The position numbers and the translations under genes are program-made. From Cognataquiflexum rubidum (GTDB taxonomy: Bacteria; Bacteroidota; Bacteroidia; Cytophagales; Cyclobacteriaceae), in contig NZ_JAKZAL010000018.1 of the NCBI RefSeq assembly GCF_022538115.1, positions 1 to 64,000 of the forward strand: a stretch of DNA of 64,000 nt, read 5' to 3'. This document shows positions 53,595 through 62,300 of the stretch, piece by piece; the first letter of the stretch is position 1; each line of letters starts with the position of its first letter. The notes under the pieces are model-generated. The model was not told the DNA's origin, ran no database searches, and saw nothing but the letters and a program-made list of their open reading frames with translations.

Positions 53595-53975
53595 ATGAAA
53601 AGAAGAAAATTCATCATTCATGGTGCAGTTGGCTTAGCAGCCCTTTCCATCCCGGTATCATGTCAAAATTATAAAAGTGGGGAATTTGATAAGGTTTTAG
53701 CCCAACCTACATCACTTTTGAAGATTTGGGATTATGAAACAATCGCCAAGATTGGTAACCAATATCTTTTGAGCAATCAAGAGGAAAAAAAGGAACGCAC
53801 ACTGGTCAAATTATTAGAGCAAATTGATGTAAAAGAGGGATCACTTGCTCAGGGTTTGGAGCAAAAAGTCATCAATGATTTTGAAAATGGAAGTATGGTA
53901 ATGGTTGATGGCTGGATTTTGTCTATCACCGAAGCCCGGCAATGTGCCTTATTTTCTGTAAGTCAACTTAATTGA
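53595..53975 (+). CDS. Twin-arginine small subunit, gluconate 2-dehydrogenase subunit 3-like
   Basis: A 126-aa protein with signal MKRRKFIIHGAVGLAALSIP ending in a possible lipobox (PVSCQN). The rest is helical: LAQPTSLLKIWDYETIAKIG, NQYLLSNQEEKKERTLVKLL and GWILSITEARQCALFSVSQL. Small proteins of this type travel with GMC-type flavoprotein large subunits, acting as export chaperones. The GMC gene starts 6 bp downstream, which supports the role by context even though the sequence is short and weakly conserved. Confidence 0.72.
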   Translation: MKRRKFIIHGAVGLAALSIPVSCQNYKSGEFDKVLAQPTSLLKIWDYETIAKIGNQYLLSNQEEKKERTLVKLLEQIDVKEGSLAQGLEQKVINDFENGSMVMVDGWILSITEARQCALFSVSQLN

Positions 53976-53981
53976 AATGAT

Positions 53982-55541
53982 ATGCATATAGATTCAAGAA
54001 ATCTTCCTGACAACAGTACCATAGAAGGCGATGTATGTATCATTGGCGCAGGTGCGGCAGGGATTAGTATGGCCCTTGATTGGATAAATACTCCCTACAA
54101 AGTGATCCTGCTTGAAAGTGGTGGATTTGAATATGATGACAAAGTCCAGGATTTATACAAAGGCAAAACGACAGGTCAAAAATACTTTCCTCTGAAATCC
54201 AGCCGTCTGTCATTATTTGGCGGCACGACAGGACATTGGGCAGGGATGTGTTCACCATTCGATAATATTGATTTTTTAGAAAGAGATTGGGTTCCTAATA
54301 GCGGATGGCCTATTTCAAGAAAGGACCTTGATCCTTTTTATGCCAGAGCCAATGAAAAATTGAAGTTGGGACCTTATAATTACAACCTTGATTATTGGCA
54401 AAAAGAAGTGCCAAATCTGAATCCTTTCCCCCTTGATGAAAATATTGTCTGGCATAAAATGTGGCAAATCAGCCCGGCATGGGGATTTAATGGAGGACTC
54501 GGTAAATTTTATAAAGAGGATATCATCAAAGCCAAAAATATTCATCTCTATACCTATGCTACAGTGGTTGATATCAAGGCAAATGAAAATGTCACAAGTA
54601 TTGACCATGTAGTAGTAAAAAATCTGTCAGGAAAAACGCAGACTGTCAAGGCAAAGCATTTTATTCTTGCCTCAGGAGCGATTCAAAATGCAAGGTTATT
54701 GCTCGCATCAAACAAGCAGGTTCCAAAAGGACTAGGGAATGAAAATGACTTGGTGGGCCGTTATTTTATGGAGCATTTGGAAATCCAGACAGCGGAATTA
54801 TGGTTGTTTGATCCTTTCCCCACTGACCTGTTTACTTTCTTTTTTGAAAATCCAAAATTATGGTGTGAGCTGGCAATCGCAGAAAAAGTCCAGATAGAAA
54901 ATAAAATATTGAATGGTACGGCAGGATTAAGCCCATTGAGCACTGCCCGACATACCAAACCGAGAATTGAAACATGGCAAGACGAAGACCCAAGGAAATC
55001 AGTTGATAACATGTTTAAGAATTGGGATGAGGCTGCAAAGTTGGCGGAAAATGAAAACAAAGGTGCCATTTCAAGAGCATTTGAATTCCAAACCCGGATC
55101 GAGCAGGCCCCCAATCCCGACTCAAGGGTTACCCTCGGTACCGAATTGGATGAATTGGGAATGCCTCGGGCCGATCTTCATTGGGCATTGACCGAACTTG
55201 ATAAAAGAAGTATCCGCAAGGTAAATCAAATCATCGGTCAACAGATCGGTAGGGCGGGGATCGGTCGTGTAAAACTTAAGGAATATTTGCAGGATGAAAA
55301 AGACAATTATACCTGGCCAGAAGGCACTAACGGGGGATGGCACCATATGGGCACCACCCGGATGAGCAATGATCCCAAAAAAGGAGTAGTCGACGCAAAT
55401 TGCCAAGTCCATGGTTTAGCAAATTTGTATGTCGCAGGTTCCGGTTGTTATGTCACCTCAGGCGCACCCAACCCAACACTTACTTTAGTTGCACTTTCGT
55501 TACGACTTTCTGATTATGTAAAAAATAAGCTGGGTAGTTAA
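53982..55541 (+). CDS. GMC-family oxidoreductase (FAD-dependent)
   Basis: A 519-aa flavoprotein. The FAD-binding GxGxxG is VCIIGAGAAGISMALDW near residues 16-32. The later motifs are the DWVPNSGWPISRKDLDPFYA block near 105, HFILASGAIQNARLLLAS near 230, and the C-terminal active-site part GGWHHMGTTRMSNDPKKGVV followed by VHGLANLYVAGSGCYVTSGA, with the catalytic His and Asn/His pair. It is probably the large subunit of a periplasmic sugar or alcohol dehydrogenase that is exported by the small twin-arginine partner 6 bp upstream; it has no signal itself. It ends 28 bp from a convergent serine hydrolase gene. Confidence 0.88.
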   Translation: MHIDSRNLPDNSTIEGDVCIIGAGAAGISMALDWINTPYKVILLESGGFEYDDKVQDLYKGKTTGQKYFPLKSSRLSLFGGTTGHWAGMCSPFDNIDFLERDWVPNSGWPISRKDLDPFYARANEKLKLGPYNYNLDYWQKEVPNLNPFPLDENIVWHKMWQISPAWGFNGGLGKFYKEDIIKAKNIHLYTYATVVDIKANENVTSIDHVVVKNLSGKTQTVKAKHFILASGAIQNARLLLASNKQVPKGLGNENDLVGRYFMEHLEIQTAELWLFDPFPTDLFTFFFENPKLWCELAIAEKVQIENKILNGTAGLSPLSTARHTKPRIETWQDEDPRKSVDNMFKNWDEAAKLAENENKGAISRAFEFQTRIEQAPNPDSRVTLGTELDELGMPRADLHWALTELDKRSIRKVNQIIGQQIGRAGIGRVKLKEYLQDEKDNYTWPEGTNGGWHHMGTTRMSNDPKKGVVDANCQVHGLANLYVAGSGCYVTSGAPNPTLTLVALSLRLSDYVKNKLGS

Positions 55542-55569
55542 CAAAAAAGTATTGATACAACTTCAAGAA

Positions 55570-56673
55570 TTACCACTCCCTCAACGCCTCCACAGCACCT
55601 TCAACCAACTGATCATTGGAATTATGGTAATTGTTGTTCAACAGAATCAGGGTTTTGTTTTGGTCAATAAACCTCATGATCAGGGTTTTGTATCCCGGAT
55701 TGTCGCCTGTATGCGAAACGATCTTTCCAAAATACTCATCCTGACTCAGGTCCCATCCATAGCCGTATTGACTCAAGGTACAATCATTCAATGCCTGTGG
55801 AGAGAATGCTGATTTCAAGGTTTTGTCACTGACCAAAGTGCCGTTGTATAATGCCTGATCCCAAAGCAACAGATCCTGCGCAGTGCTGCTGATCCTTCCC
55901 GGACCTTTTCTGTTGCCCAGCCAAACGGTGTAATCTGAATCATGAAATTTGTTGGCATTGACATAATCCCCTTTTTTATCTTTCAGATGGCCTGCGGCAA
56001 AGTTGCTGACGCCGGCTTTTTCTTCCAATTTTCTGATATCTGTGTTTTTCATTCCCAAAGGCTCGAAAATCCATTCTCTTGAAAGTTCGATAAAATCCCT
56101 GCCTGTCACTTTTTCCACTATGCTTGCAAGGAAAACGTATGCCGTATTGCTGTATTCATATTTTTCACTTGGCATGGAGAGCATTGGAGGGTGGTATTTG
56201 CGCAGGTATTCCAATATATCTTCATTATCGGCTACTTTACTTTTATCCCAATGCTTGTCCATGACAGCCTGATAATCCGGCAGGCCATTGGTATGGGAGA
56301 GCAGTTCCTTGATAGTGATTCCTTTGTAAGGGATATCGAGGTACTTATCAGCATAATCGAAATAATCCAAAAGCCCTTTTTCAGCACACATCATCACCAT
56401 CATGGCGGTGAATTGCTTGGAAACAGAGGCCAATTCGAATACATCTGTTGGTAACAGAGTGATTTTTTGCTCGAAATACCGAAACCCGGATGCTTTTTCA
56501 AATACCACTTTCCCATCTACCGCCAACAACAAGACTCCTGAAAAACCTTTTGATTCGGCGACTTCGAAGGCGCTGTCTACAGCGGAAACCTGTGCGAAGG
56601 CAGATTGTGAAATAAAGGTGGCATTCCAACAAAAAACCAACAGGAGAAAAAGCTTGATAGATCTAAAGTTCAT
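55570..56673 (-). CDS. Exported serine hydrolase, class C beta-lactamase fold
   Basis: A 367-aa secreted enzyme (signal LLLVFCWNATFISQSAFAQ). SxxK nucleophile motif: SVSKQFTAMM at about 84-87; YxN: YSNTAY at about 150; the third motif is HTGDNPGYKTLI near 330. The KELLSHTNGLPDY loop is the usual signature of beta-lactamase-related serine hydrolases in Bacteroidota. It is probably an esterase or D-amino peptidase. It is about 130 aa shorter than the similar protein at 3662 and without its long N-terminal part. Convergent with the GMC gene. Confidence 0.87.
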   Translation of the reverse strand: MNFRSIKLFLLLVFCWNATFISQSAFAQVSAVDSAFEVAESKGFSGVLLLAVDGKVVFEKASGFRYFEQKITLLPTDVFELASVSKQFTAMMVMMCAEKGLLDYFDYADKYLDIPYKGITIKELLSHTNGLPDYQAVMDKHWDKSKVADNEDILEYLRKYHPPMLSMPSEKYEYSNTAYVFLASIVEKVTGRDFIELSREWIFEPLGMKNTDIRKLEEKAGVSNFAAGHLKDKKGDYVNANKFHDSDYTVWLGNRKGPGRISSTAQDLLLWDQALYNGTLVSDKTLKSAFSPQALNDCTLSQYGYGWDLSQDEYFGKIVSHTGDNPGYKTLIMRFIDQNKTLILLNNNYHNSNDQLVEGAVEALREW

Positions 56674-56838
56674 CGTTTAAAGTCTTTGAATTGGACAAAT
56701 TGAAAGAAGTTTGAAGCAATCAAAATAAGCATAAAACATTTAAATCAAACTAAGTCTCGGTGAAGAGTAATTTTTTTGATAGGAAAGCCATTTTTTGTTG
56801 TTACTTTAAAAATACAAGAAAAATATTCACGCAAGACC

Positions 56839-57612
56839 ATGCAAAAAATCTCCCTTTCAGTATTGACCGAATTGGCAAAAACTGCCTCAAAGAAAGCAGG
56901 GGAGAAGATTTTGGGAATTTACCAATCAGAAGAAATAGGATTGACTTTAAAGGGGGACCAATCTCCCCTGACTTTGGCGGATCAGGCTGCCCACGATGAG
57001 ATCGTTATCCATTTGGCCCAAACTGGTTTGCCTATATTGTCTGAAGAGGGAAGTTCAGTGCCTTTTGAAATCAGAAAAGATTGGGAATATTTTTGGTTGG
57101 TGGACCCCTTGGACGGTACCAAAGAATTTGTCAAAAGGAACGGAGAATTTACCGTCAATATCGCTTTGATCCATCAGGGGACACCTGTTATTGGTGTGGT
57201 TTACGCTCCTGTATTGGATTGGCTGTATTGGGGAAACAGCGAAATCGGAGCTTGGAAGCAGGTTGGACTAGAAGAATCTCAAAAATTGAATGAAGTGACC
57301 GATGCTACCGTCAAAACCATCGTAGCCAGCAGGTCACATATGAATCCGGAAACGGCCGACTTTATCGCAAAATACCCACAGGCGGAAGTAATCAGCATAG
57401 GTTCTTCGATCAAGTTTATGCTCGTGGCAGAAAATAAGGCGCAACTTTATCCAAGGTTTGGACCTACCATGGAGTGGGACACAGCCGCAGCGCACGCAGT
57501 GGTCATGGCGATGGGAGGTAAGGTTTTGGCAATGAAAGGACAGGCTTCCCTAACCTACAACAAGCCTAATTTGCTGAACCCGGATTTCCTGGTTCAGGGT
57601 TTTGGAAGCTGA
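56839..57612 (+). CDS. cysQ: 3'(2'),5'-bisphosphate nucleotidase CysQ
   Basis: About 257 aa from the preferred ATG at 56839; the frame is open to 56776 but the earlier part has no family likeness. It shows the inositol-monophosphatase-superfamily motifs: Mg site EEGSSVPFEIRKDW region, DPLDGTKEFVKRNGEFTVNI with the DPLDGT signature, and the late MEWDTAAAHAVVMAMGGKVL. CysQ converts adenosine 3',5'-bisphosphate to AMP during sulfate assimilation. No sulfate-assimilation genes adjoin it. It lies in its own transcription unit between a convergent/divergent pair. Confidence 0.9.
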   Translation: MQKISLSVLTELAKTASKKAGEKILGIYQSEEIGLTLKGDQSPLTLADQAAHDEIVIHLAQTGLPILSEEGSSVPFEIRKDWEYFWLVDPLDGTKEFVKRNGEFTVNIALIHQGTPVIGVVYAPVLDWLYWGNSEIGAWKQVGLEESQKLNEVTDATVKTIVASRSHMNPETADFIAKYPQAEVISIGSSIKFMLVAENKAQLYPRFGPTMEWDTAAAHAVVMAMGGKVLAMKGQASLTYNKPNLLNPDFLVQGFGS

Positions 57613-57756
57613 AGATTGTCAGTGTTTTTTTGATTTGCCTTAATTCCATTTTTTGATTTGGTGAATCCTTCCAATTCCCTTTGTATCGGTCCTCAGGCAC
57701 ATTTGACCTATGATAATTCATTACTGGCAAAAAAGCGGATGGCTACTTCAGATAAG

Positions 57757-57808
57757 CTCTGAAAACTATTTCCGTACGTTGGGACAGTAAAACGGTTCGT
57801 TTGTCCTA
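57757..57808 (+). promoter_or_regulatory. 21-bp-period upstream element, site 6 (NTF2-like gene)
   Basis: CTGAAAACTATTT, then ACGTTGGGACAGTAAAACGG 21 bp later, then TTCGTTTGTCCTA. The exact CGTT spacing of 21 bp between the second and third half-sites is clearest here. It ends 87 bp before the ATG at 57895. Confidence 0.55.
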
Positions 57809-57894
57809 CTTTGTTTTTAGTATCGTCTAATTATGAGTTAATTAGGGAATGGGATTAAAGGTGATTCCAAATAACCAATCTAACCAATCTTTTT

Positions 57895-58419
57895 ATGAAA
57901 ATTTTAAAAGCAAGTATGGCTATGGTATTGTTAATGATGCTGATGCCGCTGATATCAAACGCACAAGGACCAGTTACAACCCTAGAATTTCCCAATGCAG
58001 CAAAAGCCTTAGACGTGGTACAGAAATATACCAAAGCACTTCAAGCCGGGGATGTAGCAGCCATGAATTCCCAATTGGCACCTGGTGCGATGATACATGG
58101 CTTGGGAGGTGGCTTAGACTCTCTTACAGTAATTCAGCACAGGGAGTATTACACCAATAGCACAAACCAATACAAACACACGCTTTCAAGCGAACTTTAT
58201 CTGCCTGTCAAAGTCACCAACAATTGGAACGAAGGTGAATGGGTTTTGTCATGGGGAGTCAATACAATCCAAGACAAAAAAACAGGAAAAACCATTCGGG
58301 TTCCTTACCATACTGCCGGAAGGATAGAGAATGGAAAGATTGTATCCTTGCGCTATTGGTATGACATGTGGAATATTATGGAATCTCAGGGTTTTGAGGT
58401 AAAGCCTCCTTCCAAATAA
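57895..58419 (+). CDS. Exported NTF2-like (SnoaL-type) protein
   Basis: A 174-aa protein with a Sec signal (MVLLMMLMPLISNAQ, no lipobox). The domain begins KALDVVQKYTKALQAGDVAA, an amphipathic helix, then MNSQLAPGAMIHGLGGGLDS, and ends WVLSWGVNTIQDKKTGKTIR and GRIENGKIVSLRYWYDMWN, typical of SnoaL-like cones. Ligand and role are unknown. It has a strong terminator (58453-58487) and the 21-bp-period element upstream, so it is a monocistronic unit. Confidence 0.82.
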   Translation: MKILKASMAMVLLMMLMPLISNAQGPVTTLEFPNAAKALDVVQKYTKALQAGDVAAMNSQLAPGAMIHGLGGGLDSLTVIQHREYYTNSTNQYKHTLSSELYLPVKVTNNWNEGEWVLSWGVNTIQDKKTGKTIRVPYHTAGRIENGKIVSLRYWYDMWNIMESQGFEVKPPSK

Positions 58420-58452
58420 TTTTAACCCGATTCATTTTTTATTGAACTTAAA

Positions 58453-58487
58453 GGCATTTGGAACTCATATTCCAAATGCCATTTTTT
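58453..58487 (+). terminator. Rho-independent terminator after the NTF2-like gene
   Basis: GGCATTTGGAA pairs perfectly with TTCCAAATGCC around a 6-nt loop, followed by ATTTTTTT. It is 34 bp after the stop. Confidence 0.9.
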
Positions 58488-58535
58488 TGACCCATCATCC
58501 CAAATGCAATAAAGTGAGTCAATGGGTTGGTTTTT

Positions 58536-58588
58536 ACTTGGGGAAATTTTTGGATGCATTGGGACAATAAAACCTGCTGTTCGTCCTG
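58536..58588 (+). promoter_or_regulatory. 21-bp-period upstream element, site 7 (response regulator)
   Basis: ACTTGGGGAAATTT at 58537, CATTGGGACAATAAAACCTG about 21 bp later, and TGTTCGTCCTGA. It lies 270 bp before the response regulator gene at 58859. The remaining DNA to 58858 holds no other visible gene. Confidence 0.5.
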
Positions 58589-58858
58589 ATTTTGATTTGA
58601 TTTCACCTAAATTTTTTAATTTGAGATATTCCCTATTTGAGTGGCTGGAAATCAGCCTTTTTCCAGGTGGAAAAAATCGTAATAGCGGTATTTAGCAATT
58701 GAATATTTCCTAAATCTACCAATAATTTAGTAGTGAAAAGGGTGTTGTGAAAGTACTTGGCTATTAGGAATTTTTACCTAGAATAGTGATATTCAGAAGG
58801 GAATTAAAAAAATAAAAATTTGGAGTAAAAACGAAAGTAAAATTTAATCAAACCAGTT

Positions 58859-59248
58859 ATGCCAATGAAATTTTTAATTGTAGATGATGAAAAAGATGTG
58901 GAGATTTTGTTCCGCCAAAAACTCCGCAAAGAGGTCCGTGAGGGATTGTTTGAGCTTGAATTCGCCTTTTCGGGAAAGCAGGCGCTGGAAGTTTTGAGAA
59001 GCCATCAGCCTCCGGAGGTAATGTATATTTTCTCGGATATCAATATGCCCGGCATGACAGGGTTGGAGCTTTTGGATTGTGTCAAAAAGGAATTTCCACA
59101 AATCCAAGTCAGCATGATATCCGCCTATGGTGACAGCGAAAACCATGACCGCGCCATGAATTCAGGTGCTAAGGAATTTTTTACCAAACCCGTAGATTTT
59201 GATTCACTTAAAGCAGAATTGATGGATATATTATCAGGACCTAAATAA
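58859..59248 (+). CDS. Single-domain response regulator (CheY-like)
   Basis: A 129-aa receiver domain without output domain. The acidic start is FLIVDDEKDVEILFRQKLRK, the phospho-acceptor Asp is in IFSDINMPGMTGLELLD near residue 60, the conserved Thr/Ser position is SMISAYGDSENHDRAM, and the Lys is in KEFFTKPVDF near 108. The ATG at 58859 can also be read from 58865 (second Met). It should receive a phosphoryl group from a kinase and act by protein contacts. The next gene, 113 bp downstream, is the giant sensor protein, which is the probable partner. Confidence 0.92.
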   Translation: MPMKFLIVDDEKDVEILFRQKLRKEVREGLFELEFAFSGKQALEVLRSHQPPEVMYIFSDINMPGMTGLELLDCVKKEFPQIQVSMISAYGDSENHDRAMNSGAKEFFTKPVDFDSLKAELMDILSGPK

Positions 59249-59361
59249 TAGAGGACTCGAAAAGAAAGTTTCCCATCTTTTTATTGAAAGTCAGCATACC
59301 AATCGACAAATGGTAAATAATTGACCGTTGTCGAGGCTTTGAATTACCCAAAAAACCCAAT

Positions 59362-62300
59362 ATGAAGAAACGCAATAAAGACCGGGAATCTGATGCCCTG
59401 CTAGTATATCACCGATATTGGGACAGTTATAGCAATGGGGATTTGGAGGCTTTTGCTTCCACTTTAGATGAAGGATTTGAGATGATCGGAACTTCCGAAT
59501 CTGAAGTCTGCCATAACAAAGATGATGGAATAGAATTTTTTAAAGCCCAGATGCATGAAATCGTCGGGCGGACAGATATGAGAAACAGGGACATTGCTAC
59601 CAAAGAGGTAAATGGCATGTTTCTGGTCAATGAAACCTGCGATTTCTATATTTTAGGAGAACCGGAATGGACTTTTTACTCCAGATTAAGACTGTCGACC
59701 CTCCTTCATGAAACCGAATCAGGTTGGAAAGTAATACAGCAACACGGTTCACTTCCCGACATGCGGGTACAGGAAGGGGAGACCATTGCTTTTGACAAAA
59801 TCAGCAAAGAAAACTTAGAACTCCGAGATGCGGTCCGCCGTCGAACTGCCGAGTTGGAAAACAAAAACCGGGAATTGGCCATCGAAGCGGCCTTGGAAAA
59901 AGTGCGGGCGGTGGCCATGGGTATGAAAAACTCGAATGCTATGCTCGATGTCTGCCGTGTGATAGCGGAGCAATTGGAGGAATTTGGGGTGACAAAAATC
60001 CGGAATGTGCAGACAGCCATCATCGATGAGAAAATTGGTCAATACCTCTGCTACCAATATTTTCCGGCTTATGGGCAAACCACCATTGAAGATACCGAAT
60101 ACCAAAAAAGCCCGGTAGAACATGAAATGGTCAGGCAAATGCTTGCTTCCCGAGATGGTCACTTTACAGGAAGCCTTTCAGGAAAAGAGTTAGAGGAGTT
60201 TGGACTGCACCGAAAGGAAGAAAACCATTTCCCGGATCCACTTTTGGATGCTGCCTCAGAAGTAAGTTATTGCTTTTTGTCCATTGGGGAAGGGGGGCTT
60301 GGATTGTCACTTTACAAGGAAATGGAAGCAGGGGTTTTGGAATTGTTCAAGCGATTTCACCAGGTTTTTTTACTGGCTTATCAGCGATTTCAAGATATCC
60401 AAAAAGCTGAAGCACAGACAAGGGAAGCCCAGATTGAAGTGGCGGTGGAACGGGTTCGTGCCCAATCTATGGCGATGCACCATCCCGACGAACTGGATAA
60501 AGTAAATAAAGAAATACTGACCCAACTTAACTGGCTTCAGATTCGAGGACTCTCGGGTGTCACCTTTTACCTGGTAGATCAGGATGGATGGGTGAAAGCA
60601 TATGATTTTTCAAGTCCAGGAAATATAGGTAACCAGAACAGTTATACCCTTCAATTCGACTTCAAAAAGTATGAAATGATGGGATACCCTTTTAAAATCT
60701 TCGAGCAAACTGACCTGAATTACTTCGTTGCTGATTACCCCCTTGAAAAACTGGAGAAGGCTGTTTTCGAGATAGAAGAAATAAATCCTGAAGTTGCCAC
60801 CGTCATCAAAGAAGCTTTGGCAAAGGGGATACTAACCCATCAATGGACTGCTTGCGCCAGAATTACGGATGGACTGCTAGGTATTGATCTGGTAAACCCT
60901 CCTTCGGAGGACACCAAAACCATCGTATTGAAAATCGCCGGGGCGTTTAACCAAGCGTATCAGCGCTTCCTGGACCTTCAAAAAGCCGAAGCACAGGCAA
61001 GGGAAGCACAGATTGAGGCGGCGCTGGAGAGGGTCAGGGCTCAGACCATGGCCATGCATAGCAGTGAGGACGTGGGAAAGAGTGTTGTCAAGATGTTCTC
61101 TGAACTTACAGCCCTCGGAGTGGATGAAGGAACCCGATTTGGTATCGGCATCCTGAACCATGACAATGAAAACAACCAGCTTTGGACGGCCCGCAAAAAT
61201 GGGGAGGAAGTCAATATGCATATCGGCAATATCGATATGGCCTCACACCCTTTGCTGAAAAGTGCCCGCAAGGCTTGGAAAGAGCAGATTCCCTTCCACA
61301 AGTATGTGTTGGAAGAGGAGGATTTGTTGGATTATTACCAAATGCTCAATAAAGCGCCTGACTATAAAATACAGATACCGATAGAAAAATTACCCAAAAA
61401 AGAAATTCAACACTGTTTCATTTTCGAGCATGGATTTTTTTATGCCTTCAGTACCCGTGAATTCCAACCCGAATTAATTCAAATTACCAAGCGGTTCAGT
61501 GCACTGTTTGAACAAACTTACCGACGGTATCTTGATTTGGTTAGAGCTGAAGCCCAAGCCCGCGAGGCAGAAATCGAATTGGCACTGGAACGGGTAAGGG
61601 CAAGAACCATGGCCATGAACCATACCGAAGAACTCAAAGAAGTTATTCAGGTGGTGTTCGATCAATTTGTGGGTTTGAATATCCATGTCGACCATGCAGG
61701 ATTTATCCTGGACTATAAGGAGCGGGAGGATATGCATATCTGGCTGGCAGATCACCAACAAGGAGTGCCAACTGAGATCACCATTCCCTATTTTGATTCG
61801 CCCCATTGGAACAATTACCTACAGGCAAAAGCCAGGCAAGAATCTTTCTTTGCCAACCTGCTTCCCTTTGAAGTAAAAAACAAATTCTACCGGGATCTAT
61901 TCGAATTGATTCCGGAATTGACTGAAGAAGCACAGCAAGCCATTTTTAGCAAACCGGCACTTGCCATCTCCACTGTATTGCTGGACAATGTGGGGTTATA
62001 TATCGAGCATTATTCAATGACTCCCTATACAGCCGAAGAGAATGCCATTCTGATGCGATTTGGAAAAGTATTCCAACAGACCTACACCCGCTTCCTCGAT
62101 CTCCAAAAAGCCGAAGCACAGGCCAGAGAATCGCAAATTCAGTTAGCCCTGGAGCGGGTGAGAGCCAGAACAATGGCTATGCATAAAAGTCAAGAGTTGG
62201 CTGAAGTGGCAGTTGTATTATATCAGGAACTAAAAACACTAGGTGCAACGCAGGATTTTTTTGAATGCGGATACGTAGAAGTCGATGAGCTGAACAACAT

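Noticed and set aside
53489-53674. 61-aa frame upstream of the twin-arginine gene
   Set aside because: It starts within regulatory site 5 and overlaps the real start at 53595 in another frame; no protein features.
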